Source: Glutamicibacter soli (GTDB lineage Bacteria; Actinomycetota; Actinomycetes; Actinomycetales; Micrococcaceae). Taken from it: a stretch of 64,000 bases of DNA. Under the pieces are notes generated by a model. That model was not told where the DNA came from. It did not search any database and saw nothing but the letters and a program-made list of their open reading frames with translations. Each line of letters starts with the position of its first letter. Position 1 is the stretch's first letter. The stretch covers positions 62,001 through 126,000 of the forward strand of contig NZ_POAF01000002.1 of the NCBI RefSeq assembly GCF_003309065.1, in the 5' to 3' direction. Of this stretch, positions 19,512 through 27,902 are shown piece after piece. A program made the position numbers and the translations under genes.

Positions 19512-22031
19512 CTAAAGCCTCGGGTCCAGCGGCTCGGATTCCAGCGCGAGCACACCGAACACCATCTGGTGAACCTTCCACAGCGGCTCCCCCACCGCGG
19601 TCAGCCGCAGCGCTTCCAGTCCCAGCAGGTACTCCTGCATGGCCCGCGAACGCTTCCGGTCGGTGGCCCGCTGCTTCAAGCGCCGCAGGTTTTCTTCCTG
19701 AAGGTAGTCGGCGCCGTAGATAATGCGCAGGTATTCCCGCCCGCGCACCTTGATGCCCGGCTGCACCCAGCCCTTGGGACCGCGGGTGAGGTTCTGCCAC
19801 GGCTTGACCACCATGCCTTCGCCGCCCGTCATGGTCAGCTCCTCCCACCAGCGCACCGCTTGGTCCGTCGATTCCCCGGAGTCCAGTGACACCCGCATCC
19901 AGGCGGTGTCCTTGAACAGGTCCGGCGCCTGCACCGCCAGCTTCTGCGCAATTCCCAGGTGCCATCCATGGTCGCGGCTTTCATGGGTCTTGCCCTCGGA
20001 GGCCAGCACCTGGAATGCGGCGAAGCGGATCTCGTCCTTGTTTCCCACGTACCGCCGGTAGGACTCGCGGAACGCCAGCGCATTCCCGCTGCGTTCACGG
20101 GTGCGTTCAAGCAGCGCGGTCAATTCCAGCCCGGTCCCAGCAGCCTTCTCCAGCAGGTCGACGGCTGCCGAGGTGGCTGCCACCGCGGCGGCGCCGACCG
20201 AAGCGTAGTTGTCCTTGATCAGTGATTCCGCCTTCAGCGACCAGGGCAGCAGCTCGCCGTCCAGGATGACCCAGTCCGAGCCCAGCTCCTCCCACAAGCC
20301 CGCCGCTTCCACGGCCTCATGCGCCCGTTGCAGCAGGGCGCGTTCCACCTCCGGAGCCAGGAAATCGCGCCCGGTGCGCGTATGCAGGGCGCCGAGCCAG
20401 CCCTCGGGCGCGTCGAAGCGCCCGGGATTGCGGGCCAGCAGCAGCACCGCGCGCGAGCCCATGTGCTTCTCTTCGCAGACGACCTCGGTGATCCCGTGCT
20501 TGCGGAAGTAGGCGAAGGCCTCGTCCGGGTGCTCCAGATACCCCGGACGCGCCGAGGACTCCGCCGGGGACATGGTCGGCGGCAGATAGCGCAGCCAGCG
20601 CGGGTCGGTAGCGAAGCGGCTCATGGTTTCCAGGGCGCCGGCGGCCTGCGCGGCGCTGAGCTTCACGGTGCCGCGCTCGCCGGCCTTTAGGTGCAGCGGG
20701 CCGGTGACGTCCGCCATGGACAGCACGCCCGGTTCGCGCTGCGGCCCGTGCGGGGATTCCAGCGGCCGCAGCGGTTCGGCGTACTGCGCCAGCGCGTCCA
20801 CGGCCACGACGTCCCGTTCCGGGTAGCGCAGCGCGCTGAGCTGCCCGCCGAAGGCGCATCCGGTGTCCAAGCAGGCGGTGTTGTTGATCCAGGCGACCTC
20901 GGTGACCGGGGTATGCCCGTAGAGGACGGCGGCCGCACCGCGGTAGTCCCGGGCCCAGGGATAGCGCACCGGCAGGCCGTACTCGTCCTTCTCGCCGCTG
21001 ACCTGTCCGTAGAGGGCGAAGGCCCGCACCCGCTTGGAGGCCCGCCCATGGTACTTCTCGATCAGCCCCGCGTGCGCCACCACCAGCTTGCCCTCATCCA
21101 ACACCAGGTGGGAGACCAGGGAACGGGCGAAGTCCTGCACCTCGCGCGTGAATTCCGGGCCTTCGGCCTCCAGCTGTTCCAGGGTCTTGTCCAGGCCGTG
21201 GCCCAGAGTGACCTTGGCCCCGCGCAGGGCGCGCACCAGCTTGTCCTCGTGGTTGCCTGGCACCGCCAGCGCGTGCCCGGCGGCGGCCATGCCCATCACC
21301 AGGCGCAGCACGCCGGGCGAATCAGGGCCGCGGTCCACCAGGTCGCCCACGAAGACTGCCCGCCGCTGCGGGTGGACGGCGTCGACGGCGCGCCCCTGCC
21401 GGTCGCGGACCAGTTCGTAGCCCAGCTTCTCCAGCAGCAGCACCAGCTCGTCCAGGCAGCCGTGCACGTCCCCGATGACGTCGAACGGGCCGTGCTGGTC
21501 CCTGAAGTCGTTGAGCAGCTTGTGCCGGGTGATGACCGCGTCCTCGATCTCCGCCAAGGACGAGAGCACGTGGACCCGGGCGAAGCCCTCGCGGCGCAGC
21601 ATCTTGAGCGACCGGCGCAGCTGCTGGTGCTGGCGGTCGATCGCCGACTTGGGCACCCGGTGCTCGCCGCGGGTCTCGTTGCGTTCAAGGCACACCTCGA
21701 CTGGGACGTCCAGCACGATGGCCGTGGCCAGCACGTCGTGGCTGCGCGCCAGCTCGATCAAGCTCTGCCGGGCGGCGGGCTGGACGCTGGTGGCATCCAC
21801 CACGGTCAGCAGGCCGGCTTCCAGCCGCTTGCCTGCCACGTAGTGCAGCGCGTCGAAAGCCGCGGCGGTGACGGACTGGTCGGTCTCGTCATTGCCGACC
21901 AGGCCGCGGAAGTAGTCGCTGGACAGCGTCTCGAAGCGGCCGAAGTGCTTGGCGGCGAAAGTCGACTTGCCGGATCCGGAGACGCCGATGAGCACCACCA
22001 GCCCTGACTCGGGAATGGAGAATTCGTTCAT
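19512..22031 (-). CDS. pnkp: Bacterial polynucleotide kinase-phosphatase-ligase (Pnkp), RNA repair
   Basis: 839 residues from the ATG at 22031, preceded by AAAGGA and overlapping the Hen1 stop (ATGA). Three domains in order. The 5'-OH kinase has P-loop GVSGSGKS (16-23). The 2',3'-phosphatase is of calcineurin type, with GDVHG (187-191), GDLVDRG (229-235), GNHE (259-262), His320 and YGHTPV (371-376). The C-terminal adenylyltransferase/ligase-like domain has its active-site Lys in EKHMGSR (about 522). Such proteins heal and seal tRNAs cut by ribotoxins, with Hen1 methylating the 2'-OH. All key motifs are present, so it should be active. Confidence 0.95.
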   Translation of the reverse strand: MNEFSIPESGLVVLIGVSGSGKSTFAAKHFGRFETLSSDYFRGLVGNDETDQSVTAAAFDALHYVAGKRLEAGLLTVVDATSVQPAARQSLIELARSHDVLATAIVLDVPVEVCLERNETRGEHRVPKSAIDRQHQQLRRSLKMLRREGFARVHVLSSLAEIEDAVITRHKLLNDFRDQHGPFDVIGDVHGCLDELVLLLEKLGYELVRDRQGRAVDAVHPQRRAVFVGDLVDRGPDSPGVLRLVMGMAAAGHALAVPGNHEDKLVRALRGAKVTLGHGLDKTLEQLEAEGPEFTREVQDFARSLVSHLVLDEGKLVVAHAGLIEKYHGRASKRVRAFALYGQVSGEKDEYGLPVRYPWARDYRGAAAVLYGHTPVTEVAWINNTACLDTGCAFGGQLSALRYPERDVVAVDALAQYAEPLRPLESPHGPQREPGVLSMADVTGPLHLKAGERGTVKLSAAQAAGALETMSRFATDPRWLRYLPPTMSPAESSARPGYLEHPDEAFAYFRKHGITEVVCEEKHMGSRAVLLLARNPGRFDAPEGWLGALHTRTGRDFLAPEVERALLQRAHEAVEAAGLWEELGSDWVILDGELLPWSLKAESLIKDNYASVGAAAVAATSAAVDLLEKAAGTGLELTALLERTRERSGNALAFRESYRRYVGNKDEIRFAAFQVLASEGKTHESRDHGWHLGIAQKLAVQAPDLFKDTAWMRVSLDSGESTDQAVRWWEELTMTGGEGMVVKPWQNLTRGPKGWVQPGIKVRGREYLRIIYGADYLQEENLRRLKQRATDRKRSRAMQEYLLGLEALRLTAVGEPLWKVHQMVFGVLALESEPLDPRL

Positions 22032-23449
22032 GCCGCGTCCTTTCGGAAGATCGCCATCTGGGTGGGCGTGCCCGCGGAGCCGTCCACCGGCCCGATGCCG
22101 CGGAACTCCACGGCGTAGCCGTAGTCCGTGGCGGCGGCCCCGGCCCAGGTCTGGAATTCCGCGCGCGTCCATTCGAAACGGTGGTCGTCGTGGCGCAGGG
22201 AGCCATGTTCCAGGTCCGGGTACTTGCTGTTGTATTCGACGTTCGGAGTGGTCATCACGACCATGCGAGGGGCGGCGCCGGCGAACACCGCGTCCTGCAG
22301 TGCCGGCAGCCGCGAGGCGTCCACATGCTCGATGACCTCCATGAGCACCAGCGCGTCGTAGCCGGCCAGCCGGTCGTCGCGGTAGACCGCGGAGCTGTGC
22401 AGCAGGCTGATGCGTTCTTGCTGCTCGTCCGTGCGCTCCTCCAGGCGCAGCGCGGCGGCAGCCTGTTCGAGGGATCGCGCGGAGACATCGGCGCCGACGA
22501 TGCGGGTGAAAAACGGGTCCGCCTGCAGCCGGCGCAGCAGCGCACCGGGCCCGCAGCCCAGGTCCACCACCCGGTGGGCTCCGTGTTCCTTGAGCGCGGC
22601 GATGACATCCATGGCACGCTGCACCCGCAGCGGGACGGCTGCTTCGCCGCCCGCCTGCTCCGAAATGCCCGGGTCTGCCGTGGCTTCCGGGACGGCTGGC
22701 GGATCCATCCGCGCCTCGGCCAGCGCCACCAGGTCCTTCTGGTGGGCCAGATAGCGGCGGGCGATCAGCTCCCGGTCGGGGTGGTCCTCCAGCCAGCCTT
22801 CGCCCTGCCGGGCAAGCTTTTCCGCTTCGTCGTCGTTGACCCAGTAGTGCTTCGAGTCATCCAGCACCGGCAGCAGGACGTAGAGCTGGCGCAGCGCAAG
22901 GTCCAAGCGGACCTCTCCGCTGAGCGCCAGCGCGCTGTACTGCGAATCGCCCCAGTGCGGATGCTGCTCGTCCAGGGCGATGGGCGTCTGCTCGACGTTC
23001 CAGCCCAGCGGCGCGAACAGCCGCTTGGCCAGGTCCCGGCCCGCGTGCCCGCGGGTGGAGAGCACGGGCAGCTCGAAGCGCAGCGGCAGCGGCGCGGCGG
23101 CCAGCTCCGGGTAGCTTTCGCTGGTCCCGGTCATGGCGCTGCGCAGCACCTTGCCCAGGGCCACTGACATCAGGCTCGACGCGGCGTACGGGCGGTCGTT
23201 GACGTAGTAGTCCAGGGCCCCGGCGTCGCCGCGGAAGCGCTTGCTGCGCACCAGCCCCACGGGGTCGACTTCCAAGAGCAGGGCCGCGGTGGCGCGTTGC
23301 TTGGAATATTCGGGATAGAACACGTGGGCTTGGCCCACCGCCAGGTCGAAGGACTGTACCTTGCCTGGATGCTTGCGCAGCAGATGCGACAGGGCGGTGG
23401 CGTCGATCCCCGACCCGGGGGCGGATTCTAGGGTGATTGTCAGTAGCAC
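22028..23449 (-). CDS. hen1: Hen1 3'-terminal RNA ribose 2'-O-methyltransferase
   Basis: 473 residues. An N-terminal Hen1-specific domain (1 to ~245) activates Pnkp ligase. The C-terminal SAM-dependent methyltransferase has DLGCGPG (296-302) and the Mn-binding set Glu371, Glu374, His375 (EVIEH) plus His423. It marks the 3' end of cut RNA with a 2'-O-methyl before sealing, so that the repaired RNA resists the same nuclease. Translationally coupled to pnkp. Both genes look intact. The 145-nt gap upstream holds no other gene. Confidence 0.95.
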   Translation of the reverse strand: MLLTITLESAPGSGIDATALSHLLRKHPGKVQSFDLAVGQAHVFYPEYSKQRATAALLLEVDPVGLVRSKRFRGDAGALDYYVNDRPYAASSLMSVALGKVLRSAMTGTSESYPELAAAPLPLRFELPVLSTRGHAGRDLAKRLFAPLGWNVEQTPIALDEQHPHWGDSQYSALALSGEVRLDLALRQLYVLLPVLDDSKHYWVNDDEAEKLARQGEGWLEDHPDRELIARRYLAHQKDLVALAEARMDPPAVPEATADPGISEQAGGEAAVPLRVQRAMDVIAALKEHGAHRVVDLGCGPGALLRRLQADPFFTRIVGADVSARSLEQAAAALRLEERTDEQQERISLLHSSAVYRDDRLAGYDALVLMEVIEHVDASRLPALQDAVFAGAAPRMVVMTTPNVEYNSKYPDLEHGSLRHDDHRFEWTRAEFQTWAGAAATDYGYAVEFRGIGPVDGSAGTPTQMAIFRKDAA

Positions 23450-23593
23450 GGGGCGGACTTCCCAGGAGTTTTTGCTCGGTGGCTTGGCGTTTCATGCAAG
23501 ACTACCGAAAAACTGGGTCTCGGGGCGCCGCGTGGCGAAGCATGCCAGTCCCGCGTGCCGCCTGGGGTGCGGAATTCCGCTCCGCCCGGGGGC

Positions 23594-23971
23594 TTAGTTC
23601 AGGTAGCCGCGGCCTGCGGCGTCCGCGCAGACCGGGGTCAGGTTCTCCGCGTCCCCGCTTTCACAGGCCATGTAGACCAGGTTGGCGGCTTCTTCGGTGC
23701 TCAGCACGTCGTAGCCCATGGACCCGGGGTTGTAGGACACCGCGGTGCTCCACTCGTCGATGTTCTTGCACTCCTGCAGTCCGCGCAGCTCGGCTTCCTG
23801 CAGCTGCTCGTTCGAGGACTCGGGATTGGACCATGCCTCGTTCTGCGTTTGGATGGCCGCGCTGCAGGTGTCGCTGACCGGGGAGGTCGCCGCGGCGTCG
23901 AAGTTCGTACAGCCGGCCGCCGCCAGCGTGATGATCGACAGTACAGCGGCCGAGGACAGAACTTTTCGCAT
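23594..23971 (-). CDS. Small putative lipoprotein
   Basis: 125 residues from the ATG at 23971; ATGs 9 and 18 nt earlier are possible. A basic n-region, a hydrophobic stretch and the lipobox LAAAGC near residue 20 mark a secreted lipoprotein. The mature part is acidic and has four further Cys, likely two disulfides. No known domain. It lies between luxS and hen1 on the same strand but is separated from both by non-coding gaps. Confidence 0.7.
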   Translation of the reverse strand: MRKVLSSAAVLSIITLAAAGCTNFDAAATSPVSDTCSAAIQTQNEAWSNPESSNEQLQEAELRGLQECKNIDEWSTAVSYNPGSMGYDVLSTEEAANLVYMACESGDAENLTPVCADAAGRGYLN

Positions 23972-24050
23972 ACCTGCCATGCTACCCATGCAACATAGGT
24001 ATTGGCTGGGTTGCTTCAAGCACGCGCCGGCCGTGCCCGGAGCGCGAAAA

Positions 24051-24082
24051 ATCCCGGCCACGCACACGGGCGGGGCCGGGAT
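24051..24082 (-). terminator. Rho-independent terminator of luxS
   Basis: A 9-bp stem ATCCCGGCC/GGCCGGGAT (24051-24059 with 24074-24082), followed on the minus strand by a T-run (AAAAA at 24047-24051). It is placed just after the luxS stop codon. Confidence 0.75.
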
Positions 24083-24104
24083 CCTCTGCCGCAGGGTGCT
24101 GCGG

Positions 24105-24596
24105 CTAGGCGATGCGGGAACGGTCGAAGGCGTCCAGGCTGATGCCCTGCTCCAGGATCACCTTGGCCCATTCCTTGGCCGAGTGCAGGCTGTGGTCGCG
24201 GTAATTGCCGCAGCTGACCGCCTCGGTGCCCGGCACGTCATCCCAGGTCACCTTCTGGACCAGGTCCTCCAGCGAGGTCTTGATGGCCGCGGCCACCTGC
24301 TCGGGGGTCGGCTCGCCCCAGGCGATCAGGTGGAATCCGGTGCGGCAGCCGAACGGCGAAAAGTCGATCAGGCCCTCGAAGCGGGTGCGGATCAGCCCGG
24401 CCAGGGTGTGCTCGATGGTGTGCAGCCCGGCGGTCGGGATCTCGCCGTGGTTCGGCTGGACGAAGCGGATATCGTAGTTGGAAATGGCGTCGCCCTTGGG
24501 GCCGCGCTCGACGCCGATCTTGCGCACGTAGGGCGCCTTGACCTTGGTGTGGTCCAGCGCGAAGCTCTCAACTTCTGCAAGTTCAATATCACTCAT
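24105..24596 (-). CDS. luxS: S-ribosylhomocysteine lyase
   Basis: 163 residues, normal length. Cleaves S-ribosylhomocysteine to homocysteine and DPD (the autoinducer-2 precursor) in the activated methyl cycle. Metal ligands are the HTIEH motif (59-63) and a later Cys in SCGNYRDHS; Cys84 in FGCRTGF is the catalytic Cys. A nucleosidase gene that can make its substrate is divergent, 125 nt away. Function as a methyl-cycle enzyme is firm; signalling by AI-2 cannot be told from sequence. Confidence 0.96.
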   Translation of the reverse strand: MSDIELAEVESFALDHTKVKAPYVRKIGVERGPKGDAISNYDIRFVQPNHGEIPTAGLHTIEHTLAGLIRTRFEGLIDFSPFGCRTGFHLIAWGEPTPEQVAAAIKTSLEDLVQKVTWDDVPGTEAVSCGNYRDHSLHSAKEWAKVILEQGISLDAFDRSRIA

Positions 24597-24721
24597 GCCA
24601 AAAGTCTATCCGCTCACTTGGCCTCGACGCGATGATGGTTAATGAGGCGTAACCGATAGAATTTTGTGAGACTTCGGGGCGCAGCAGCGGACCGTGAACT
24701 TACTTCCTAGAAGGGAACTTC

Positions 24722-25282
24722 ATGTCGGACAAGAAGACCTTGCTCGTATTCGCGCATAGCGACGAGGCCGTGGCATTCGCCGATGTCGAGCACCTGATTT
24801 CCGGTGTGGGCAAGGTCAATGCGGCCGTGGCACTGGCCGGCGAACTGGCCGGAGGCAATATCGAACGCGTCGTCGTGCTGGGCACCGCCGGCGTGGTCGG
24901 CCATGCAGGCGAGGACCGCCCGAGCCTCGACACCATCTACCAGGTGACCAAGCTGATCCAGCACGACTTCCCGCTGCCTTCGGCAGACGTCGAGCCAACC
25001 GGCGAAATCCTGCTCCCCGGCTTCCAGGCCACCATGGCCACCGGCGACGTCTTCGTCTCCGACGACCAGCAGCGCGTGCACATCTCCGGCTTGGGCGCCT
25101 CCTTGGTAGACATGGAAGGCTACGCGTACGCCAGCATCTGCCAGCGCTTCAACGTGCCGCTGCAGATCTTCAAGATCCCGTCGGACTACGCGGACGACTC
25201 GGCGTCGATCGATGAATGGGACGACATCGCCAAGGCCAAGAGCGTGCAGCTGCGCGAGTTCTTCGAAAAGAACCTGGCCTAG
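24722..25282 (+). CDS. MTA/SAH-type nucleosidase
   Basis: 186 residues, shorter than classical Pfs (~230) but with the phosphorylase-superfamily signature VDMEGYAYASICQRF, the purine-nucleosidase MEG motif, plus a Gly-rich strand near residue 26. It would cut S-adenosylhomocysteine or methylthioadenosine, giving S-ribosylhomocysteine for LuxS. Strong AAGGGAACTTC site before ATG. A TAGAAT box at 24657-24662 may be its -10. The divergent luxS-nucleosidase pair forms a self-contained SAH detoxification unit. Confidence 0.85.
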   Translation: MSDKKTLLVFAHSDEAVAFADVEHLISGVGKVNAAVALAGELAGGNIERVVVLGTAGVVGHAGEDRPSLDTIYQVTKLIQHDFPLPSADVEPTGEILLPGFQATMATGDVFVSDDQQRVHISGLGASLVDMEGYAYASICQRFNVPLQIFKIPSDYADDSASIDEWDDIAKAKSVQLREFFEKNLA

Positions 25283-25297
25283 CGGCAACCGCACCGA

Positions 25298-25350
25298 GGG
25301 CAGGGGCAGCGCCGCGGGGCGATACCCGGACGCTGCCCTTGCCCTTTGTT
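25298..25350 (+). terminator. Rho-independent terminator of the nucleosidase gene
   Basis: Arms 25298-25311 and 25331-25344 (GGGCAGGGGCAGCG with CGCTGCCCTTGCCC, one mismatch), then TTTGTTCTT. It begins 16 nt after the stop codon. Confidence 0.75.
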
Positions 25351-25418
25351 CTTGGCCATTGCCAACCCGCCGGGATCGGGCCGGACGGGATCGACACGGT
25401 CGGCGTCCAAACTGCCGC

Positions 25419-25455
25419 TTGGTCTAATCGACCTGGGATTCGATACAGTGAGCGC
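25419..25455 (+). promoter_or_regulatory. Putative promoter of the PaaX-type regulator, possibly leaderless
   Basis: TTGGTC at 25419-25424, 17 nt, then GATACA at 25442-25447, with the ATG 8 nt further on. No Shine-Dalgarno is present between the -10 box and the ATG, so the transcript may start at or next to the start codon. Pattern match only. Confidence 0.35.
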
Positions 25456-26343
25456 ATGACGCCACGGACCGAGCAACCATCAGGTGGCAGCGAAAATTCG
25501 ACGCCGCGCCACCATCAGCTGATCATTTCCCTCTTCGGCCTCTACGCCAGGGCGCACGGGGGCGAGCTGCAGGTGTCCACGATCATTTCGCTGATGAACG
25601 ACCTCGGCGTCGAGTCGGCCGGCGTGCGTTCTTCGATCTCGCGGCTCAAGAAGCGCGGCGTCATCGACAGCGTCAAGGTCAACAACCGGAAAGGTTACGC
25701 GCTGTCGCCCTCGGCCTTGTCCGCGTTCGCGGAAGGCGATGAACGCATCTTCACTCCCCGCCGGGCGACCGCCGACAGCCGCTGGCTGCTGGCCACGTTC
25801 ACGGTGCCCGAATCGCAGCGCAGCATCCGGCACAAGATCCGCTCGACCCTGGTCCGCATGGGATTCGGCGCCGTCGCACCCGGGCTGTGGATTGCCCCGG
25901 AGCACCTCAAGGACGAGGCCCTGTCCTACTTCGACCGACACGGGATGGCGGATTACTTCGAGTTCTTCCTGGCGGAGCATGTGGGCAGCCATGACCTGGC
26001 CAAGAACATGGGCATTTGGTGGGACCTCGAATCGCTGGATTCCCTCTATTCCGAGTTCCTGGAAACCAATCGGCCGCTGCTGGAGAAATGGACGGGAATT
26101 CCAACCGCGCAAGAGTCGGAGGACCTCGACGCCGAGGCGTTTGCCGACTACCTCGTGTTGATTACCCAGTGGCGGCGGCTGCCGTATTCCGACCCGGGCC
26201 TCCCTGCCGAGCTCCTGCCAGAAGGGTGGAACGCCATCGCGGCCTCCGACCTGTTCCAGCAACTCCACGAAATCATCGGGTTCAGGGCGTCCCGGCACGC
26301 GGAACGCGCCATCAGCGCCCAGGAAAGCGACGCCCGCATCTAG
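25456..26343 (+). CDS. PaaX-family transcriptional regulator
   Basis: 295 residues from the ATG at 25456; longer upstream frame is spurious. N-terminal winged-helix (LIISLFGLYAR, then VRSSISRLKKRGVI) followed by the PaaX central and C-terminal domains (WLLATFTVPE, GFGAVAPGLWI). PaaX proteins repress CoA-dependent aromatic degradation and are released by the aryl-CoA intermediate, classically phenylacetyl-CoA. It is convergent with the RidA-family gene and sits beside the CoA-ligase operon. It probably senses the aminobenzoyl- or salicylyl-CoA made there. Confidence 0.88.
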   Translation: MTPRTEQPSGGSENSTPRHHQLIISLFGLYARAHGGELQVSTIISLMNDLGVESAGVRSSISRLKKRGVIDSVKVNNRKGYALSPSALSAFAEGDERIFTPRRATADSRWLLATFTVPESQRSIRHKIRSTLVRMGFGAVAPGLWIAPEHLKDEALSYFDRHGMADYFEFFLAEHVGSHDLAKNMGIWWDLESLDSLYSEFLETNRPLLEKWTGIPTAQESEDLDAEAFADYLVLITQWRRLPYSDPGLPAELLPEGWNAIAASDLFQQLHEIIGFRASRHAERAISAQESDARI

Positions 26344-26373
26344 CTCCGAGGCTTCTGCCTGCCTGCCCGGCCA

Positions 26374-26421
26374 ACAATAAGCCGCAGGCCAGTTCATGCG
26401 AACTGGCCTGCGGCTTATTGT
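26374..26421. terminator. Bidirectional terminator between convergent genes
   Basis: A perfect 22-bp stem (26374-26395 with 26400-26421) with a 4-nt loop, followed by CGTTTT on the plus strand. One of the longest perfect stems in the window. Confidence 0.85.
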
Positions 26422-26443
26422 CGTTTTGCTGCCCGGTAAATCC

Positions 26444-26860
26444 CTAGCGGCTCTGGATCACGGCGACGCCCTGGATCTCGATAAGCGCTTCCTTCTGCCA
26501 CAGGCGGGTGACGCCGATGCCGGCCATGGCCGGGTACTTGCTGCCCGCCATCTCGCGCCACAGCTTGCCGATCTCACGGCCGTTGGCCATGTAGTCGTCG
26601 ACGTCGGTGAGGTAGATGGTCACGGTCACCAGGTCCTCCGGCTTGCCGCCGGCTTCCTCAAGGGTGGTCAAGACGTTGCCGAAAGCCTGCTTGAACTGTT
26701 CCACGATGCCGCCGGGAACGATCTGCATGTTTTTGTCCAGGGCGGTCTGGCCGCCGAGGTAAACGGTGTCTCCAGCACGCATTCCATGCGCATAGCCGGA
26801 TGGCTTGGGCAGGGATTCCGGGTTGACAGTGAGGTTTTCGAAGACTGCGGTTTCGGCCAT
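26444..26860 (-). CDS. RidA/YjgF/UK114 family protein without the archetypal Arg
   Basis: 138 residues from ATG 26860 (GAAAGGG site). The Rid fold is clear: YLGGQTALD, GGIVEQFKQAF, VTVTIYLTD and a C-terminal ALIEIQGVAV strand. Archetypal RidA imine deaminases carry an Arg in PARSAV; here the matching position is Met112 (PAMAGI). It therefore belongs to one of the other Rid groups, which include 2-aminomuconate deaminases. Divergent from the FAH-led operon with a shared promoter region. Likely acts on an amino-substituted ring-cleavage product, by inference. Confidence 0.85.
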   Translation of the reverse strand: MAETAVFENLTVNPESLPKPSGYAHGMRAGDTVYLGGQTALDKNMQIVPGGIVEQFKQAFGNVLTTLEEAGGKPEDLVTVTIYLTDVDDYMANGREIGKLWREMAGSKYPAMAGIGVTRLWQKEALIEIQGVAVIQSR

Positions 26861-26910
26861 GGTGATCCCTTTCAGAGATTCGATGCGATATCCAAAAATT
26901 AGGTCTAGCG

Positions 26911-26921
26911 CACAAATTGTG
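26911..26921. promoter_or_regulatory. Candidate operator CACAAATTGTG in the divergent promoter
   Basis: An 11-bp perfect inverted repeat (CACAA-A-TTGTG) in the AT-rich 133-nt gap between the divergent RidA-family and FAH genes. A half-match to the GTGACG motif seen elsewhere lies at 26944-26949. Either could be a site for the nearby PaaX-type regulator. Confidence 0.35.
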
Positions 26922-26993
26922 ATGCGTGCTACATTGAGCATACGTGACGGCGGTAAAAAAGTCGACACATAGTTCTCCGGGAGAAAGCACACC

Positions 26994-27842
26994 ATGAAAC
27001 TCGCTTCGATTCAGTACAAAACACAGCGCATGGCAGCCGTGGCGGTAGACGGCGGCTTTGCTCCGCTGAATGCCCAGAATCTCAGTGAGCTCCTCGACAA
27101 CGAGCAGTGGCAGGACTTGGCCCGGAAAGCTCTTGCCTCCGGATCCGCCGAATTCATCGCCACCGCCGATGCAACCATCCTGAACCCCGTCCCCGCCCCG
27201 AACAAGGTCATCTGCTGCGGGCTGAACTACTCCGAGCACATCCTGGAAATGGGCCGCGAACTGCCCGAATACCCGACGCTTTTCGCCAAGTTCGCCGATA
27301 CCCTGACCGATCCGAATGCCGAGATCACCAGCGAAAATTCCGAGTCCGTCGACTGGGAAGCCGAACTGGCAGTGGTTGTCGGCTCCACCCTGCGCCATGC
27401 CAGCGAAGACGAAGCGCTCGCGGCGATCGCCGGATACACGGTGGCCAACGACGTCTCGATGCGCGACTGGCAGCGCCGCACCCTCCAGTGGTTCCAAGGC
27501 AAGGCCTTCGACGGCACCACCCCGCTGGGCCCGTACCTGGTGACCCCTGACGAGATCGACCCGGTCGCCGGCGTCGAGGTCATCTGCAAGGTCAACGGCG
27601 AAGAGGTCCAGCGCGGAAATACCCGGACCCTGGTCTTCTCGGCGGCCGCCCTGCTGTCCTACATTTCCAGCTTCACCACGCTCCGGGCCGGCGACGTGGT
27701 GCTCACCGGAACCCCGGGAGGCGTGGGCATGGGCATGACCCCTCCGCGCTTCCTGCAATCGGGCGACGTGCTGTCCACGGAGGTTCCCGGCATCGGCGAA
27801 CTGTCCAACAAGTTCACCCTGCGGATCCCGGCCGACGCTTGA
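26994..27842 (+). CDS. Fumarylacetoacetate-hydrolase family protein
   Basis: 282 residues. The FAH fold has the metal-binding Glu pair in DWEAELAVVVG (about residue 118), KVNGEEVQRGNT and the LRAGDVVLTGTPGGVG loop. Members split fumaryl- or maleyl-pyruvate type 1,3-diketones, or act as hydratases or decarboxylases in aromatic pathways. First gene of a plus-strand operon with cupin, thioesterase, CoA ligase and hydroxylase. Expected to cut the ring-cleavage product of that pathway. GGGAGAAAG precedes the ATG. Confidence 0.9.
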   Translation: MKLASIQYKTQRMAAVAVDGGFAPLNAQNLSELLDNEQWQDLARKALASGSAEFIATADATILNPVPAPNKVICCGLNYSEHILEMGRELPEYPTLFAKFADTLTDPNAEITSENSESVDWEAELAVVVGSTLRHASEDEALAAIAGYTVANDVSMRDWQRRTLQWFQGKAFDGTTPLGPYLVTPDEIDPVAGVEVICKVNGEEVQRGNTRTLVFSAAALLSYISSFTTLRAGDVVLTGTPGGVGMGMTPPRFLQSGDVLSTEVPGIGELSNKFTLRIPADA

Positions 27843-27902
27843 TCCGCAAGCAAACTTCACCTCAACCAGAACTCCAGTTCACACTTCCAAAGGAGAAAAA
27901 CC

